A stretch of DNA of 64,000 nucleotides from Chitinophaga agrisoli (GCF_008386695.1 NZ_VUOC01000004.1:2952576-3016575); one strand, 5' to 3'; counted from the first letter of the stretch, positions 18,364-28,033 are shown. Numbers and translations: made by a program. The notes: generated by a model from the letters alone, not told the origin.

Positions 18364-19155
18364 ATGCACTTATCATTAGGTTTTTCACCTTGTCCGAATG
18401 ACACGTTCATTTTTGACGCCATGGTGAACAACAAGATCGACACAGGAGGGCTGACATTTGACACAGCGCTGGAAGACGTTGAAACCCTTAACAAATGGGC
18501 TTTGGAAGGTAAACTGGCTATTACAAAACTCAGCTTTGCCCTGTACCTGAAAGTAAAGGAGCAGTACAACCTGCTCAACAGCGGCAGCGCCCTGGGCCGT
18601 GGCTGCGGACCTTTACTGATCGCTAAAAAAGCCATTGCGCCGGAGGATGTAAAGAACTGCCGGATCGCCATCCCCGGTGATAATACCACCGCCAACCTGC
18701 TGTTCTCCATCGCCTTTCCAGAGGCCAAAAATAAACAGGTAATGGTATTTTCAGAGATTGAGAGCGCCGTACTGGACGGCCGTGCAGATGTAGGCGTGAT
18801 CATCCACGAAAACCGTTTCACCTATCAGCAGAAGGGCCTGGTAAAGATCATAGACCTGGGCGAGTTCTGGGAAAGCACCACCGGCAGCCCTATCCCCCTG
18901 GGCGGTATCTTTATCCGCAAGGATGTGCCGGAAGCCGTGCAGCAACAGGTAGATACGCTTATCCATGACAGCCTGCAGTATGCGTATAAAGGCTATCCCC
19001 AGTTATCAGATTATGTAAAACAGCATGCCCAGGAAATGGACGAGCAGGTAATGCGCCAGCATATTGATCTGTACGTAAATGATTTTAGCCTGGGACTGGG
19101 TGAAGAAGGCCATGCGGCAGTAGGAACGCTGATGGAGAAGGGCCTGAAGAGGTAG
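18364..19155 (+). CDS. mqnD: 1,4-dihydroxy-6-naphthoate synthase (MqnD)
   Basis: Converts cyclic de-hypoxanthine futalosine to 1,4-dihydroxy-6-naphthoate in the futalosine menaquinone route. 263 aa, periplasmic-binding-protein-like fold without a signal peptide. Diagnostic N-terminus SLGFSPCPNDTFIFDAMV, central GRGCGPLLI and DGRADVGVIIHENRFTY. Forms an operon with mqnB. The TAG stop falls in the first unit of a TTAGC-type repeat hairpin. Confidence 0.94.
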   Translation: MHLSLGFSPCPNDTFIFDAMVNNKIDTGGLTFDTALEDVETLNKWALEGKLAITKLSFALYLKVKEQYNLLNSGSALGRGCGPLLIAKKAIAPEDVKNCRIAIPGDNTTANLLFSIAFPEAKNKQVMVFSEIESAVLDGRADVGVIIHENRFTYQQKGLVKIIDLGEFWESTTGSPIPLGGIFIRKDVPEAVQQQVDTLIHDSLQYAYKGYPQLSDYVKQHAQEMDEQVMRQHIDLYVNDFSLGLGEEGHAAVGTLMEKGLKR

Positions 19156-19230
19156 CTTTTAGCGGTTAGCTTCCAGCAATCCAGGCCTGGTTCCCACCGG
19201 CGCTTATCGCTAATAGCTAACCGCTAATAA
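19153..19230. terminator. TTAGCNN hairpin between convergent genes
   Basis: Left arm TTAGCGGTTAGC (19159-19170) is perfectly complementary to GCTAACCGCTAA (19216-19227), with about 45 nt between. It lies between mqnD and the oppositely oriented aminotransferase and probably serves both 3' ends. Confidence 0.55.
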
Positions 19231-19236
19231 CTTATA

Positions 19237-20085
19237 TCACAAACTTATCGGCAACATTTCATACAATACCTCATGCAGGATGCCCGCCGTGGCATTGGTA
19301 TAGTTGCTGTTGCGGAAACTGCCTACCCAACGGATACCGTAGATGGCATTAGTAAGGAAGATCTCATCCGCATTTTCAAGGTCCGTGATGGATAACGGAT
19401 ATTCTTCTATTTTAAAGGGCAGCTCTGTTCTCAGTAAATATTTACGCATTACCCCACATACGCCGCCTTCTGATAAGGGCGGCGTGTAAATACGCCCATC
19501 ACGCACTATGAACAGGTTGGCAACGGTAGTATCTGCTACCCGGCCATGATGATTCAGCAGAATGGCTTCATCCAGCTGGTGCTGGCGCGCATAGGTGGCC
19601 GCCATCACATAGGCCAGACAATTATTTGATTTGATGCTGGACAGTTTATCAATGCTTTTACGGGCATCAGGGAACACATCTATAGCCAGGCCTTTCTCAT
19701 TCAGCTCAAAGATCTTACGGCTCAGCTCTGAGCACTGGATAATGAAGTGCGGCGTATTATCCACCGGATCATAAAAACCACCGCCCCCACGGAACACCGT
19801 AAGGCGCACCCTTGCAAGGCGCGACACGCCATTTTTGGCGCATAGATCAGTAATAAGACCGGAGAAATAATCCCTTGTGAAGTGGAGCGGCACATCAAAA
19901 TGTAACCGGTTCATACTGGCTGCCAGCCGCTCAAAATGAAGGTCTGACAATAGTACCTGGCCCTGGTACACTTTCATGGTCTCAAAACAACCATCGCCGT
20001 AGCGGAAAGAACGGTTATCTGCCGTTAAAATAGGTTCTGATCCCGGAAGAAATCTTCCGTTGTAACAAATGAATCCAGCTTGCAC
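19237..20085 (-). CDS. Class IV PLP aminotransferase (ADC lyase / BCAT-like)
   Basis: 282-aa fold-type IV PLP enzyme. Schiff-base Lys152 lies in SSIKSNNCLAYVMA, the PLP-contacting glutamate in DEAILLNHHGRVAD, and the phosphate-binding region near YTPPLSEGGVCGVMR. The fold covers branched-chain aminotransferases, D-amino acid aminotransferases and 4-amino-4-deoxychorismate lyase (PabC). The length and single-gene context suit a PabC-like or uncharacterised member; I cannot decide. The start is GTG; the first ATG would remove about 37 conserved residues. Confidence 0.85.
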   Translation of the reverse strand: MQAGFICYNGRFLPGSEPILTADNRSFRYGDGCFETMKVYQGQVLLSDLHFERLAASMNRLHFDVPLHFTRDYFSGLITDLCAKNGVSRLARVRLTVFRGGGGFYDPVDNTPHFIIQCSELSRKIFELNEKGLAIDVFPDARKSIDKLSSIKSNNCLAYVMAATYARQHQLDEAILLNHHGRVADTTVANLFIVRDGRIYTPPLSEGGVCGVMRKYLLRTELPFKIEEYPLSITDLENADEIFLTNAIYGIRWVGSFRNSNYTNATAGILHEVLYEMLPISL

Positions 20086-20190
20086 TTTCGAACGCTTTTT
20101 AAGGTGACAGGATGCTTTTTTCTTGGGTTTGTTAAGTTAAGAAAATTTCATGGAAGAGAACCGTTAATTAACATTTAAAATCCGCTTTTT

Positions 20191-22641
20191 TTACTCCGAC
20201 CGCAGGCTTTTTATAGGGTTGGTCAGGGCCGCTTTTATTGCCTTATAACCTACCGCTGCCCATGCCACTAAAATTGATAATATGATGGCCAGTACAAAAA
20301 TGCCCCAACCCATATGGGTATGGTAATGGAAACCTTCCAGCCACTTTTGCATAAAATAATAACCTGCCGGCGCGGCAATAAGGAAAGCAATGCCTATCAG
20401 CACCGTAAACTCCTTTGAAAAAAGATATACGATATGCTGTACAGAAGCGCCCAGCACTTTACGTATACCCACTTCCTTGGTCTTTTGTACGGCCATGAAT
20501 GATACCAGCCCATAAAGCCCCAGGCAGGAGATAAAGATGGCCAGGAAGGCGAAGATCTTGAACAGCTGCGCGGTCATTGCCTCAGCGGCGTAAAAATGGC
20601 TGATCCTGCTATCAAAGAAAGCACAGTCATAAATATAAGTGGGATATACTTCTGTAAAGACCTGCTGCACCTTAGCCAATGTAGCGTTTACATGGCCGGG
20701 ATCAAGCCGCAGGGCCAGCGTGCTATACTCGGCGCCATCTGTCCCCATGACAATGGGCGCTATGGGCTCCGCCAGGGAGTTATCATTAAAATCACGCAAC
20801 ACGCCTGTTACAGGGCTTTGTTTACCGCTACGGTCAAAAGCGATCATCTTACCAATGATCTCATTATTTGATTTAAGACCCAGTTTCTTTACCAGGGTCT
20901 CATTCACCAGCAATTCCCTGGTGGTATCGCTGGCATAGGGCAAACGGCCGGCTGCCAGTTTCATACGGAAGGTATTCAGGTAGCCGGTATCGCCGCGCAT
21001 TATCTTTACGCTGAAAGGTTGCCGCTCCGGGCTGTTGTTAAAATAAAGATCCCAATACTGCCCGCCCCTGGTAGAAGGCTCGCTGCCGCATAAGCTGGCT
21101 GCCATTACACCGGGTACTGCCGCCATACGTGTTCTCAGGTAAGTGTATTTAAGCTTCAGCGTGCTATCACTGGGCAGGTCCAGCAGAACAATCGCGTCTT
21201 TCTGAAAGCCCATGGACTGACTGCGGAAAAAATTCATTTGTTTCACCACTACCAGGGTACCTATCACCAGTAATTGCGCTATTACGAACTGACATACCAC
21301 CAGCCCGCGCCGTAAGGAAATACCGCCTACTGTCTTAGCGCTGATCTTACTTTTAATAGCAGCTACCGGGTTAAAGCCGGACAGCACCATAGCCGGGTAA
21401 AATCCCGCCAGCAACGTTACCACAATAAAGGTTCCCACCAGAAATACCGGGATAGATGGGATATGCAGCAGGTCCATGGTCAACTGTTTGTTCATCAGGC
21501 TGCTCAGCGAAGGCAAGGCAATAGCGGCCAATATACAGCCGGTTATCAGCGCTATTAGCGTAATCAGGGCGGTTTCATACAGGAAATGCTGTACCAGCTG
21601 CCCACGGTCGCTGCCCAACACCTTGCGTACGCCTATTTCTTTAGACCGTGTAACGGATTGCGCAGTAGCCAGGTTAATGAAGTTGATGCAGGCTACCAGC
21701 AGCAGGAAGATCCCGATCAGCGCCAATGCCCATAGCTCGCGGGGAGAAAGGCTATCACCTCTGAGGGTACCAAAACGCGTATCCAGGTGCAGCTCCCGCA
21801 ATGGCTGAAATGTAAGGGAAGATACCAGCGTGCTTTTATCCTCATCCTGCCGGTAATGCGTTTTTACAAAGGCCGGCATCCTCGCCTGCAGCGTTTGTAT
21901 GTTTTGGTTGGCGGGCAACAGCACAAAACATTGGGAGTTGCCAGACAAACCGCGCCAGTCTTCATTATCCGGGCCATTTACATTGTTAAACCTGATCTTC
22001 ATATAGGTGGCATAGGAAGCTCCTATTTTTACCGGCACATCCGTATTATCCGGCAGGTCTTTGTAAATGCCTACCACCCGCAGCGGTATACGATAAGACC
22101 ACAGGAGGATAGTTTTGCCCATGGCATTGGCATAGCTGCCAAAATAATTATTGGCCAGACTTTGTGAAAGTACCACCGTATTAGGCGCTGTTATCCCCGT
22201 AGCGTTACCATCCAGCCATTTAAAATCGAATATATCATACAACAATGGGTCTGTAAAATAGATGCCATGACGCTCTTTAAACCGCTTTTCATCCGACAGG
22301 TTCTTGCCTGGCACATAGATCTGGGCTTCCCCTATATCCTGCATCGCAGAGACTTTTTCCAGAGAAGAGAAATCCTGGCGCAATGTCTTGGCCAGCGGTT
22401 CCGGTATCATGCTATGCTGCCACACCACTTCTCCATTGCTGCGGCTGCGGTCCGTAGTGACCATCCGGAAAATGCGGTCCCGTTTAGTCTGGTAGTCGTC
22501 ATAGCTCATTTCGTAGCGGATCACCAGGAAGATGAGCAGGCTGGCGCCTATACCAATGGCCAAACCAAGTATATTAAGCAGGGAGAAGGATTTTTTTCTC
22601 CAAAGGGCGCGGAAGGAGAGTTTGAAATAGGTGTTGATCAT
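20191..22641 (-). CDS. FtsX/MacB-type ABC transporter permease
   Basis: 816-aa inner-membrane protein with duplicated MacB periplasmic core plus FtsX units. An N-terminal span (about 20-42, LLNILGLAIGIGASLLIFLV) leads to a periplasmic domain, three spans (about 295-420), another span near 430-460, a second periplasmic domain and three C-terminal spans (about 690-805). The conserved cytoplasmic motif KEIGVRKVLGS recurs as KEVGIRKVLGA, confirming the repeat. Many such permeases in Bacteroidota act in export of peptides, lipids or lipoproteins. No ATPase gene is near, so it must use one encoded elsewhere. Substrate unknown. Single-gene unit. Confidence 0.9.
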   Translation of the reverse strand: MINTYFKLSFRALWRKKSFSLLNILGLAIGIGASLLIFLVIRYEMSYDDYQTKRDRIFRMVTTDRSRSNGEVVWQHSMIPEPLAKTLRQDFSSLEKVSAMQDIGEAQIYVPGKNLSDEKRFKERHGIYFTDPLLYDIFDFKWLDGNATGITAPNTVVLSQSLANNYFGSYANAMGKTILLWSYRIPLRVVGIYKDLPDNTDVPVKIGASYATYMKIRFNNVNGPDNEDWRGLSGNSQCFVLLPANQNIQTLQARMPAFVKTHYRQDEDKSTLVSSLTFQPLRELHLDTRFGTLRGDSLSPRELWALALIGIFLLLVACINFINLATAQSVTRSKEIGVRKVLGSDRGQLVQHFLYETALITLIALITGCILAAIALPSLSSLMNKQLTMDLLHIPSIPVFLVGTFIVVTLLAGFYPAMVLSGFNPVAAIKSKISAKTVGGISLRRGLVVCQFVIAQLLVIGTLVVVKQMNFFRSQSMGFQKDAIVLLDLPSDSTLKLKYTYLRTRMAAVPGVMAASLCGSEPSTRGGQYWDLYFNNSPERQPFSVKIMRGDTGYLNTFRMKLAAGRLPYASDTTRELLVNETLVKKLGLKSNNEIIGKMIAFDRSGKQSPVTGVLRDFNDNSLAEPIAPIVMGTDGAEYSTLALRLDPGHVNATLAKVQQVFTEVYPTYIYDCAFFDSRISHFYAAEAMTAQLFKIFAFLAIFISCLGLYGLVSFMAVQKTKEVGIRKVLGASVQHIVYLFSKEFTVLIGIAFLIAAPAGYYFMQKWLEGFHYHTHMGWGIFVLAIILSILVAWAAVGYKAIKAALTNPIKSLRSE

Positions 22642-22781
22642 GACGAGTGGATTGCCAGTTGGGTAGCAAAAAGCAGGTCAAAAATGCAGGTGGTTAATTA
22701 TCAGTGAAATATACTTGATGATTGGGAGGGGGTTGTCCGGTTACGGGACAAAGGCGTTCAGTTCCGGACGGGGGTTATAGT

Positions 22782-22820
22782 GGGGTGGATGATCGTAATT
22801 ATCGTTTTGTCATCCACCCC
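22782..22820 (-). terminator. Hairpin downstream of the small lipoprotein gene
   Basis: An 11-bp perfect stem (GGGGTGGATGA with TCATCCACCCC) and 17-nt loop. It is about 80 nt past the stop of the minus-strand lipoprotein gene. No strong T tract follows in that direction, so termination is likely but not certain. The rest of the 257-nt gap shows nothing else. Confidence 0.5.
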
Positions 22821-22898
22821 TCAAGTTTGTTTACTTCGTCGAATGCTGACCTTAGCGTCTCTAAAATCCGTAAGGGCGCATATCTTTGACTATTACTT

Positions 22899-23483
22899 TT
22901 AGTGAGTCCATTCGAGGCCGGCAATATCAAACTCCATCTGTCTCAACCCTTCATTATAAAACTCCGCCTCAATGATCATTTTATTCGCCGCCTTGGCGTT
23001 CTTCAGGAACTTCGACACATTAGTGATAAAAAGCACTTTTGAGTCTCCATCTGAGGATGTGGAGCAATTGTAAGTACCTGGTTGCTGGTCGTCAAACCGT
23101 ACTCGTATGGCCTGGCCATCAATGCTATGGGCGAACTGACCCTTAGATACCATCAATATAATATCGGTCTTGCCATCCCGGTTTCTCAGGTAGACAGTAG
23201 CCACGGATCCGCCGTTATATGGGAATTCGAACTGCAGTTCCTCTTTGGCGTTAACATATGCGCCGTAAATTTTCTTTGAGGTCATTTTATCCTCTTCTTC
23301 CTTATATTGCCAGGAAGAGGTTGGCGTTTCTACTACTGAAGCGGCCATCGCTTTGGTACTATCAGGCGTCATAGAGGCAATCTGGGCAGAGTCAACCGCA
23401 ACATTCATATTATTAATTTGCGGCCCACAACCGTAAAACATTCCTACGATCGCTAAAAGTGTTAGGGATAATCTTGTTTTCAT
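22899..23483 (-). CDS. Small lipoprotein of unknown function
   Basis: 194 aa. The N-terminus is a lipoprotein signal (MKTRLSLTLLAIVGMFYGC), giving lipid-modified Cys19. The mature part opens with a low-complexity linker (about 20-55) and then a predicted beta-rich domain (about 65-194) with an alternating hydrophobic pattern. I do not recognise the family. It stands alone, with a hairpin downstream and a candidate promoter upstream, so it seems individually regulated. Confidence 0.75.
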   Translation of the reverse strand: MKTRLSLTLLAIVGMFYGCGPQINNMNVAVDSAQIASMTPDSTKAMAASVVETPTSSWQYKEEEDKMTSKKIYGAYVNAKEELQFEFPYNGGSVATVYLRNRDGKTDIILMVSKGQFAHSIDGQAIRVRFDDQQPGTYNCSTSSDGDSKVLFITNVSKFLKNAKAANKMIIEAEFYNEGLRQMEFDIAGLEWTH

Positions 23484-23546
23484 CTAGGTGTATTTTGGTT
23501 ATTTATTCTCTAGGGATATACGTTGCATTCCGGTCATCAACTTAGC

Positions 23547-23577
23547 GAAAAATAGAATACTAATATTAGCAACACAA
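23547..23577 (-). promoter_or_regulatory. Candidate promoter of the small lipoprotein gene
   Basis: On the minus strand a TTG (23575-23577) and TATTTTTC (23547-23554) are separated by 20 nt, near the Bacteroidota consensus with the last base changed. The distance to the ATG is 63 nt. Visual match only. Confidence 0.33.
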
Positions 23578-23661
23578 ACGTTTTGTTTTTTTAATGCCCC
23601 ATCGGCTTTTCGATCAAATACTTATATCAGACTGTCCCTGTCTGTTCTCTGTGATGCTATG

Positions 23662-24318
23662 TTATAACCTCATCTCCGGGATCTCCCCCTCCACTACCAA
23701 CCTCCCCGCCGTCTTCGCCTTGATCTCCTCCACACTAATCCCAGGTGCGCGTTCCACCAGCTTAAAACCCGCTGGCGTAACATCCAGTACAGCCAGCTCC
23801 GTTACGATCTTTTTCACACAATGCACGCCCGTAAGCGGCAACGTACATTGAGTCAGCAGCTTGCTTTCCCCTTTAGGATTCGTATGCATCATAGCCACGA
23901 TGATATTCTGCGCAGAAGCCACCAGGTCCATAGCCCCGCCCATGCCTTTCACCATTTTGCCGGGTATCTTCCAATTGGCAATATCACCATTATCAGATAC
24001 TTCCATCGCCCCCAGCACCGTCAGATCCACTTTACCGGCGCGGATCATACCAAAGCTTTCCGCAGAGTCAAAAAAGCAGCCACCAGGCAATACCGTTACC
24101 GTTTCTTTACCCGCATTGATCAGATCAGGATCTATATCTTCATCTGCCGGGTAAGGCCCCATGCCCAGCATGCCATTCTCTGACTGCAGCATAATGGAAA
24201 TCCCGGCCGGCACAAAATTGGATACCAGCGTAGGAATACCGATCCCCAGGTTTACATACATACCGTCCTGTAATTCCTGTGCAATACGTTTTGCGATCCC
24301 GTATTTATCTAAAGGCAT
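23662..24318 (-). CDS. scoB: 3-oxoacid CoA-transferase subunit B
   Basis: 218-aa beta subunit of a two-subunit CoA transferase that moves CoA between succinyl-CoA or acetyl-CoA and a 3-oxoacid such as acetoacetate. The catalytic glutamate is Glu47 in [12 protein letters not shown]; the glycine-rich [10 protein letters not shown] and the C-terminal [14 protein letters not shown] are typical of the ScoB/AtoA type. Its partner subunit lies upstream across a 136-nt gap containing octamer repeats. The exact 3-oxoacid and CoA donor cannot be read from sequence. Confidence 0.93.
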   Translation of the reverse strand: MPLDKYGIAKRIAQELQDGMYVNLGIGIPTLVSNFVPAGISIMLQSENGMLGMGPYPADEDIDPDLINAGKETVTVLPGGCFFDSAESFGMIRAGKVDLTVLGAMEVSDNGDIANWKIPGKMVKGMGGAMDLVASAQNIIVAMMHTNPKGESKLLTQCTLPLTGVHCVKKIVTELAVLDVTPAGFKLVERAPGISVEEIKAKTAGRLVVEGEIPEMRL

Positions 24319-24419
24319 AAAAAACTAAGAATTTAACGTGAAACATTCGCCAGGCCTGGCAGCCGGCTCATTTACTTTAATATCCGCATATTCACATCAT
24401 CCCCATCCGCTCCAATCCA

Positions 24420-24457
24420 TCAGCACATCAGCACATCTGCACATCAGCACATCATCA
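24420..24457. repeat. Octamer-type repeat array after the CoA-transferase A stop
   Basis: Five to six GCACATCA-like units (ATGTGCTG on the minus strand) begin immediately at the TGA stop of the upstream minus-strand gene. Same family as the arrays in the division cluster. Confidence 0.65.
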
Positions 24458-25150
24458 CCCCATCTTCACTGTTCTCCTTTCAATCCGTTTCTCATAATCC
24501 ACTCCCTGGAAAATGCGGTGCACATAAATACCCGGTACATGTATCTGATCAGGGTCCAGCTCTCCGGGCGCTACCAGCTGCTCTACTTCCGCTATCGTGA
24601 TACGGCCTGCTTTAGCCATAGAAGTACTGAAATTGCGCGTGGTTTTACGGAATACCAGGTTGCCCATGGTATCGCCTTTCCAGGCTTTTACAATAGCAAA
24701 ATCCGCGTGCAGGGCAAGCTCCATCAGGTATTGCTTGCCATTGAACTCGCGGGTTTCCTTACCTTCTGCTATCTCTGTACCATAACCGGCTGGGGTAAAA
24801 AAAGCCGGTATGCCCATACCCGCCATCTGGATGCGGGTGGCCAGCGTGCCCTGGGGGATCAGGTCTACTTCCAGCTCGCCGCTTAACAGCTGCCGTTCAA
24901 ACTCCGCGTTCTCTCCCACGTAAGAGGATAACATCTTTTTGATCTGACGGGTCTTTAACAACAGGCCCAATCCAAAATCATCTACGCCGGCGTTGTTGGA
25001 AATACAGGTGAGCCCTTTAACGCCCCGGCGGACAAGGCCATTTATACAATTCTCCGGAATACCGCTTAAGCCAAAACCGCCCAGCATCAATACCGCGCCA
25101 TCGGGTACATCATGCAGGGCCTCATCGGCGTTAGCCACTACTTTATTCAT
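24455..25150 (-). CDS. scoA: 3-oxoacid CoA-transferase subunit A
   Basis: 231-aa alpha subunit paired with the B subunit downstream. Recognisable by [30 protein letters not shown]-type opening (glycine-rich CoA-binding loop near residues 21-31), [16 protein letters not shown], and [17 protein letters not shown]. Its ATG overlaps the end of the DUF4296 gene by 8 nt, which ties it to the long minus-strand run that begins at bamD. Its TGA stop leads straight into an octamer repeat array. Confidence 0.93.
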   Translation of the reverse strand: MNKVVANADEALHDVPDGAVLMLGGFGLSGIPENCINGLVRRGVKGLTCISNNAGVDDFGLGLLLKTRQIKKMLSSYVGENAEFERQLLSGELEVDLIPQGTLATRIQMAGMGIPAFFTPAGYGTEIAEGKETREFNGKQYLMELALHADFAIVKAWKGDTMGNLVFRKTTRNFSTSMAKAGRITIAEVEQLVAPGELDPDQIHVPGIYVHRIFQGVDYEKRIERRTVKMG

Positions 25151-25739
25151 GTTTTGGTGGTTTTACAGGGTTTAGTTTCCTTTTCAGCAAAGGCGAAATG
25201 GAATCTTGTTTTTTTGAATTTACGGTATTCTGCGGAATTGGGGTGCGTGTTTTTACTGCGTCTTGTTTCCTCTTGAGGAAAGGCAGGATAGTATCTTGTT
25301 TTTTTGAAAGTACCGTATTCTTGGGATATGGGAAAAACATACCGGGATCTACTCCATACTGTTTCATCCTTTCCAGACCATCCAATACAACGCGCTGCCG
25401 GGCTATTTCCGCCTGCATCATATCATACACTTCTTTGAGGCGGTTGGGATGCGCTTCGTAATATTTCCAGCTGGCCATGAATTCTTTTACGGAAAAATGG
25501 TGCAGGTCCAGGATCTGCCGGTAGTATTCCTTTACTTTCTGCTGGCGTACGGAGTCCGGTAAGGGTATGCCTCGCAGGGGGGATATATCATAACTGTAGG
25601 AGTCTGCCAGGTTCATGTCTATCAGCACATCGCGCATCTTCTCTTTTGATATCACATCGGCAGGCACCTTATCTGCCTGGCCACAGGCCAGGGCGCTCAT
25701 CAGCAGGCAAACGATCGTTATGGTTCGTAAATTGGTCAT
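25143..25739 (-). CDS. DUF4296 lipoprotein with duplicated C-terminal tail
   Basis: 198 aa. Lipoprotein signal (lipid Cys19 in MSALACGQ), then a helical DUF4296-type domain (about 25-125; [16 protein letters not shown] is characteristic). The function of the family is unknown; it is a small surface or periplasmic lipoprotein of Bacteroidota. The C-terminal 60 residues are two imperfect copies of a basic unit of about 30 residues ([18 protein letters not shown], then [18 protein letters not shown]), so the tail probably arose by local duplication. Overlaps the CoA-transferase A start by 8 nt. Confidence 0.8.
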   Translation of the reverse strand: MTNLRTITIVCLLMSALACGQADKVPADVISKEKMRDVLIDMNLADSYSYDISPLRGIPLPDSVRQQKVKEYYRQILDLHHFSVKEFMASWKYYEAHPNRLKEVYDMMQAEIARQRVVLDGLERMKQYGVDPGMFFPYPKNTVLSKKQDTILPFLKRKQDAVKTRTPIPQNTVNSKKQDSISPLLKRKLNPVKPPKHE

Positions 25740-25740
25740 T

Positions 25741-25820
25741 AGCTATTAGCTGTTAGCTGTTTGCGATTGCCCTTAACCAGCAGCTAACCGCTAATAGCTA
25801 AGAGCTAAGCGCTAACAGCT
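25741..25820. repeat. TTAGCNN heptamer inverted array
   Basis: Left units (TTAGCTA, TTAGCTG, TTAGCTG) at 25741-25759 face complementary units at 25781-25820, ending at the stop of the DUF4835 gene. Here the hairpin lies between two co-directional minus-strand genes, so it may limit read-through or protect an RNA end rather than end the operon. Confidence 0.65.
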
Positions 25821-25821
25821 G

Positions 25822-26772
25822 TTATTTCATCTGTTGATACTTGTTGGCATTGGTGATATCCATCTGCGCCATCATCTGCGCGGCGCGGCTCTTATCCTGC
25901 GGCGGCGCTTTGGAGAAGACCTTCAGCAGCTCCTCTGATTTGGCGTTAAAGAACACCTGCAGCAGCATGGAGTTGGGAATATCCTGGTGGATGGCATACA
26001 GCATATTAAGGCTGTTCATAACAGCGGCGCGGCCTTTGTTCATATCCTCATACATCACATCCAGCCCCTGGCGGTGATACTGGTACATCACATCATGAAA
26101 ACGGCTGAACTTGGAGTTCAGGATATTATCCTGCAGCCAGTAACGGTTGCGGTTACCTTCAAATGCCTTCCAGCCGGCGATCTCTTTGGCGTCCGGGGCA
26201 TTGGTCACAATGTTGGCGGCTTTCTTAAAGAACTGATCGCCGCCCCGGGGAGAGAAGGAATCATAATCCAGGCCCAGGATGATATATACATAATACGCCA
26301 GTGTAGCCGTAAGGTTAGATACCAGCGGATCATTGGCCACCACACGGTTATCGCTGAACTCCAGCGGCTGGAACTCTACGTATTTAAAGGCCACATTCAC
26401 ATCCTGCGTATTCAGCAGGCTGCTAACGTAACTGGAGTTAAATACCGGCCGGGTGGCTTGTATGGTAAGGGTGGCATTATAAGTGTTGTTACCCACCTGC
26501 TGCTTAACATTCAGCATAAAATTGCACTCAATACGTTCGCTGGCCGTATAAGCGTCGTTAGACCAGCGCCGGTTATTCAGGAACTCCTTCATAGCCGTTT
26601 GCAGGGTGGTAAAGATCTTTTTGTCTACGCCGGTGATCTCATTGCTTACCACCGTTACATTGGCCCGTATTTCCTGGGCAAAGGCGGCAGCGGTGGTCAG
26701 TAACAGACAACAGGCAAGCATGCCGGCATAGCGCATGGTTTTTCTAAGGCGGGATATGGGACTATTTTTCAT
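25822..26772 (-). CDS. DUF4835 family exported protein
   Basis: 316 aa with a signal peptide (about 1-32, LLLTTAAAFAQ). The mature protein begins EIRANVTVVSNEITGVDKKIF and contains the conserved NRRWSNDAYTASERIECNF segment of the DUF4835 family, periplasmic or outer-membrane-associated proteins of unknown function in Bacteroidota. Its gene overlaps the 3' end of coaBC by 11 nt, a linkage repeated in many relatives, which suggests a housekeeping role. The C-terminal half (about 180-300) is helical and ends in KAPPQDKSRAAQMMAQMD. Confidence 0.88.
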   Translation of the reverse strand: MKNSPISRLRKTMRYAGMLACCLLLTTAAAFAQEIRANVTVVSNEITGVDKKIFTTLQTAMKEFLNNRRWSNDAYTASERIECNFMLNVKQQVGNNTYNATLTIQATRPVFNSSYVSSLLNTQDVNVAFKYVEFQPLEFSDNRVVANDPLVSNLTATLAYYVYIILGLDYDSFSPRGGDQFFKKAANIVTNAPDAKEIAGWKAFEGNRNRYWLQDNILNSKFSRFHDVMYQYHRQGLDVMYEDMNKGRAAVMNSLNMLYAIHQDIPNSMLLQVFFNAKSEELLKVFSKAPPQDKSRAAQMMAQMDITNANKYQQMK

Positions 26773-27982
26773 GTTGCAGTTCTATTATGGCCGAAACAAT
26801 GTCTTTGGCCACTTCCTGCTTGGATTTGAGCGGAAGCGGGGTTTCCCTGCCGTCGCGGTCAAACAGGGTCACCTTATTGGTATCGTGGTTAAAGCCCGCG
26901 CCTTCATCCTTGAGGGAGTTGAGGACGATAAGGTCCAGGTGCTTTTCCCGCAGTTTCTTGAGCGCGTATTCCTTTTCGTTGTTGGTCTCCAGGGAAAAGC
27001 CTACCAGCAGCTGATCCTGGCCTTTATTATTACCCAGGGTACGCAGGATATCATGCGTTTTCTCCAGCTCCAGGGTCATGCCTTCATCGCCTTTCTTGAT
27101 CTTTTTATCTTCCATGGTCTTGGGCCGGTAATCCGCTACGGCGGCGGCCATCACCACAATATCCGACATAGGGTAATTAGCAATACAGCTGCTGAACATC
27201 TCCGCGGCGGTACGTACATGTATGGTTTCTACCGCCGGATCCGAAGGAGTATACCGGGTAGGCCCCAGCACCAGTTTTACGGAGGCGCCGGCGGCTGCCA
27301 GCGCATCGGCAACGGCAATACCCATTTTGCCGCTGGAGTGGTTGCTGATAAAACGCACCGGGTCAATAGGCTCTACGGTAGGCCCTGCCGTTACCAGCGC
27401 CAGCTTGCCCTTTAAAGGCTGCGGTGCGGGCATTACATTCTGCTGACTGCCAAAGAACTGACGCAGGTAAGCCACAATATGCTCCGGCTCTGCCATACGC
27501 CCTTCGCCAAACAGGCCGCTGGCCAGCTCCCCGTTTTCAACAGGTATCTGGCGATGACCATATAACAATAGCTTTTCTATATTACTGCGGGTGGCGGGAT
27601 GGTGCCACATATCTTCATCCATAGCAGGCGCAAATACCACCGGACAGGTTGCGGAGAGGTATACGGCCAGTAACAGGTTATCGCACTGACCATGGGCCAT
27701 TTTAGCCAGGGTATTGGCGGATGCCGGCGCTACCAGCATCACATCGGCCCAGCGGCCCAGCATCACATGATTATTCCAGCTGTTTTGATCATTGATGGAT
27801 ATCAGTACTTGCTCTTTGGATAATGTAGAGAGGGTGAGGGGAGTGATAAAATCACAGGCGGCAGCGGTCATCACTACTTTTACCTGGGCGCCTTCCTTTA
27901 TCAGCAGGCGGATAATGGTGGCCGCTTTGTAAGCAGCAATACTACCGGATACGCCTAATAGGATCTTTTTTCCTTGTAACAT
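26762..27982 (-). CDS. coaBC: Bifunctional phosphopantothenoylcysteine decarboxylase / synthetase (CoaBC)
   Basis: Catalyses two steps of coenzyme A synthesis: joining 4'-phosphopantothenate with cysteine (CoaB) and decarboxylating the product (CoaC). 406 aa, standard length. N-terminal flavoprotein domain (1-185) with GVSGSIAAYKA, active-site His in NHVMLGRWADVMLVAP, and the substrate clamp motif PAMDEDMW. C-terminal synthetase (190-400) with ALVTAGPTVEPIDPVRFISN and SSGKMG. Followed by DUF4835 with an 11-nt overlap. A terminator-like hairpin separates it from rpoZ upstream, so it may have its own promoter. Confidence 0.96.
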   Translation of the reverse strand: MLQGKKILLGVSGSIAAYKAATIIRLLIKEGAQVKVVMTAAACDFITPLTLSTLSKEQVLISINDQNSWNNHVMLGRWADVMLVAPASANTLAKMAHGQCDNLLLAVYLSATCPVVFAPAMDEDMWHHPATRSNIEKLLLYGHRQIPVENGELASGLFGEGRMAEPEHIVAYLRQFFGSQQNVMPAPQPLKGKLALVTAGPTVEPIDPVRFISNHSSGKMGIAVADALAAAGASVKLVLGPTRYTPSDPAVETIHVRTAAEMFSSCIANYPMSDIVVMAAAVADYRPKTMEDKKIKKGDEGMTLELEKTHDILRTLGNNKGQDQLLVGFSLETNNEKEYALKKLREKHLDLIVLNSLKDEGAGFNHDTNKVTLFDRDGRETPLPLKSKQEVAKDIVSAIIELQHEK

Positions 27983-28033
27983 CTTTGTATGGTTTGCAAA
28001 CTGCCAACGGGCCGGAACAGCAAGCTACAAAAC

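Noticed and set aside
22881-22888. Plus-strand TATCTTTG as a promoter
   Set aside because: It would only drive antisense transcription into the lipoprotein gene, and no -33 element is present.
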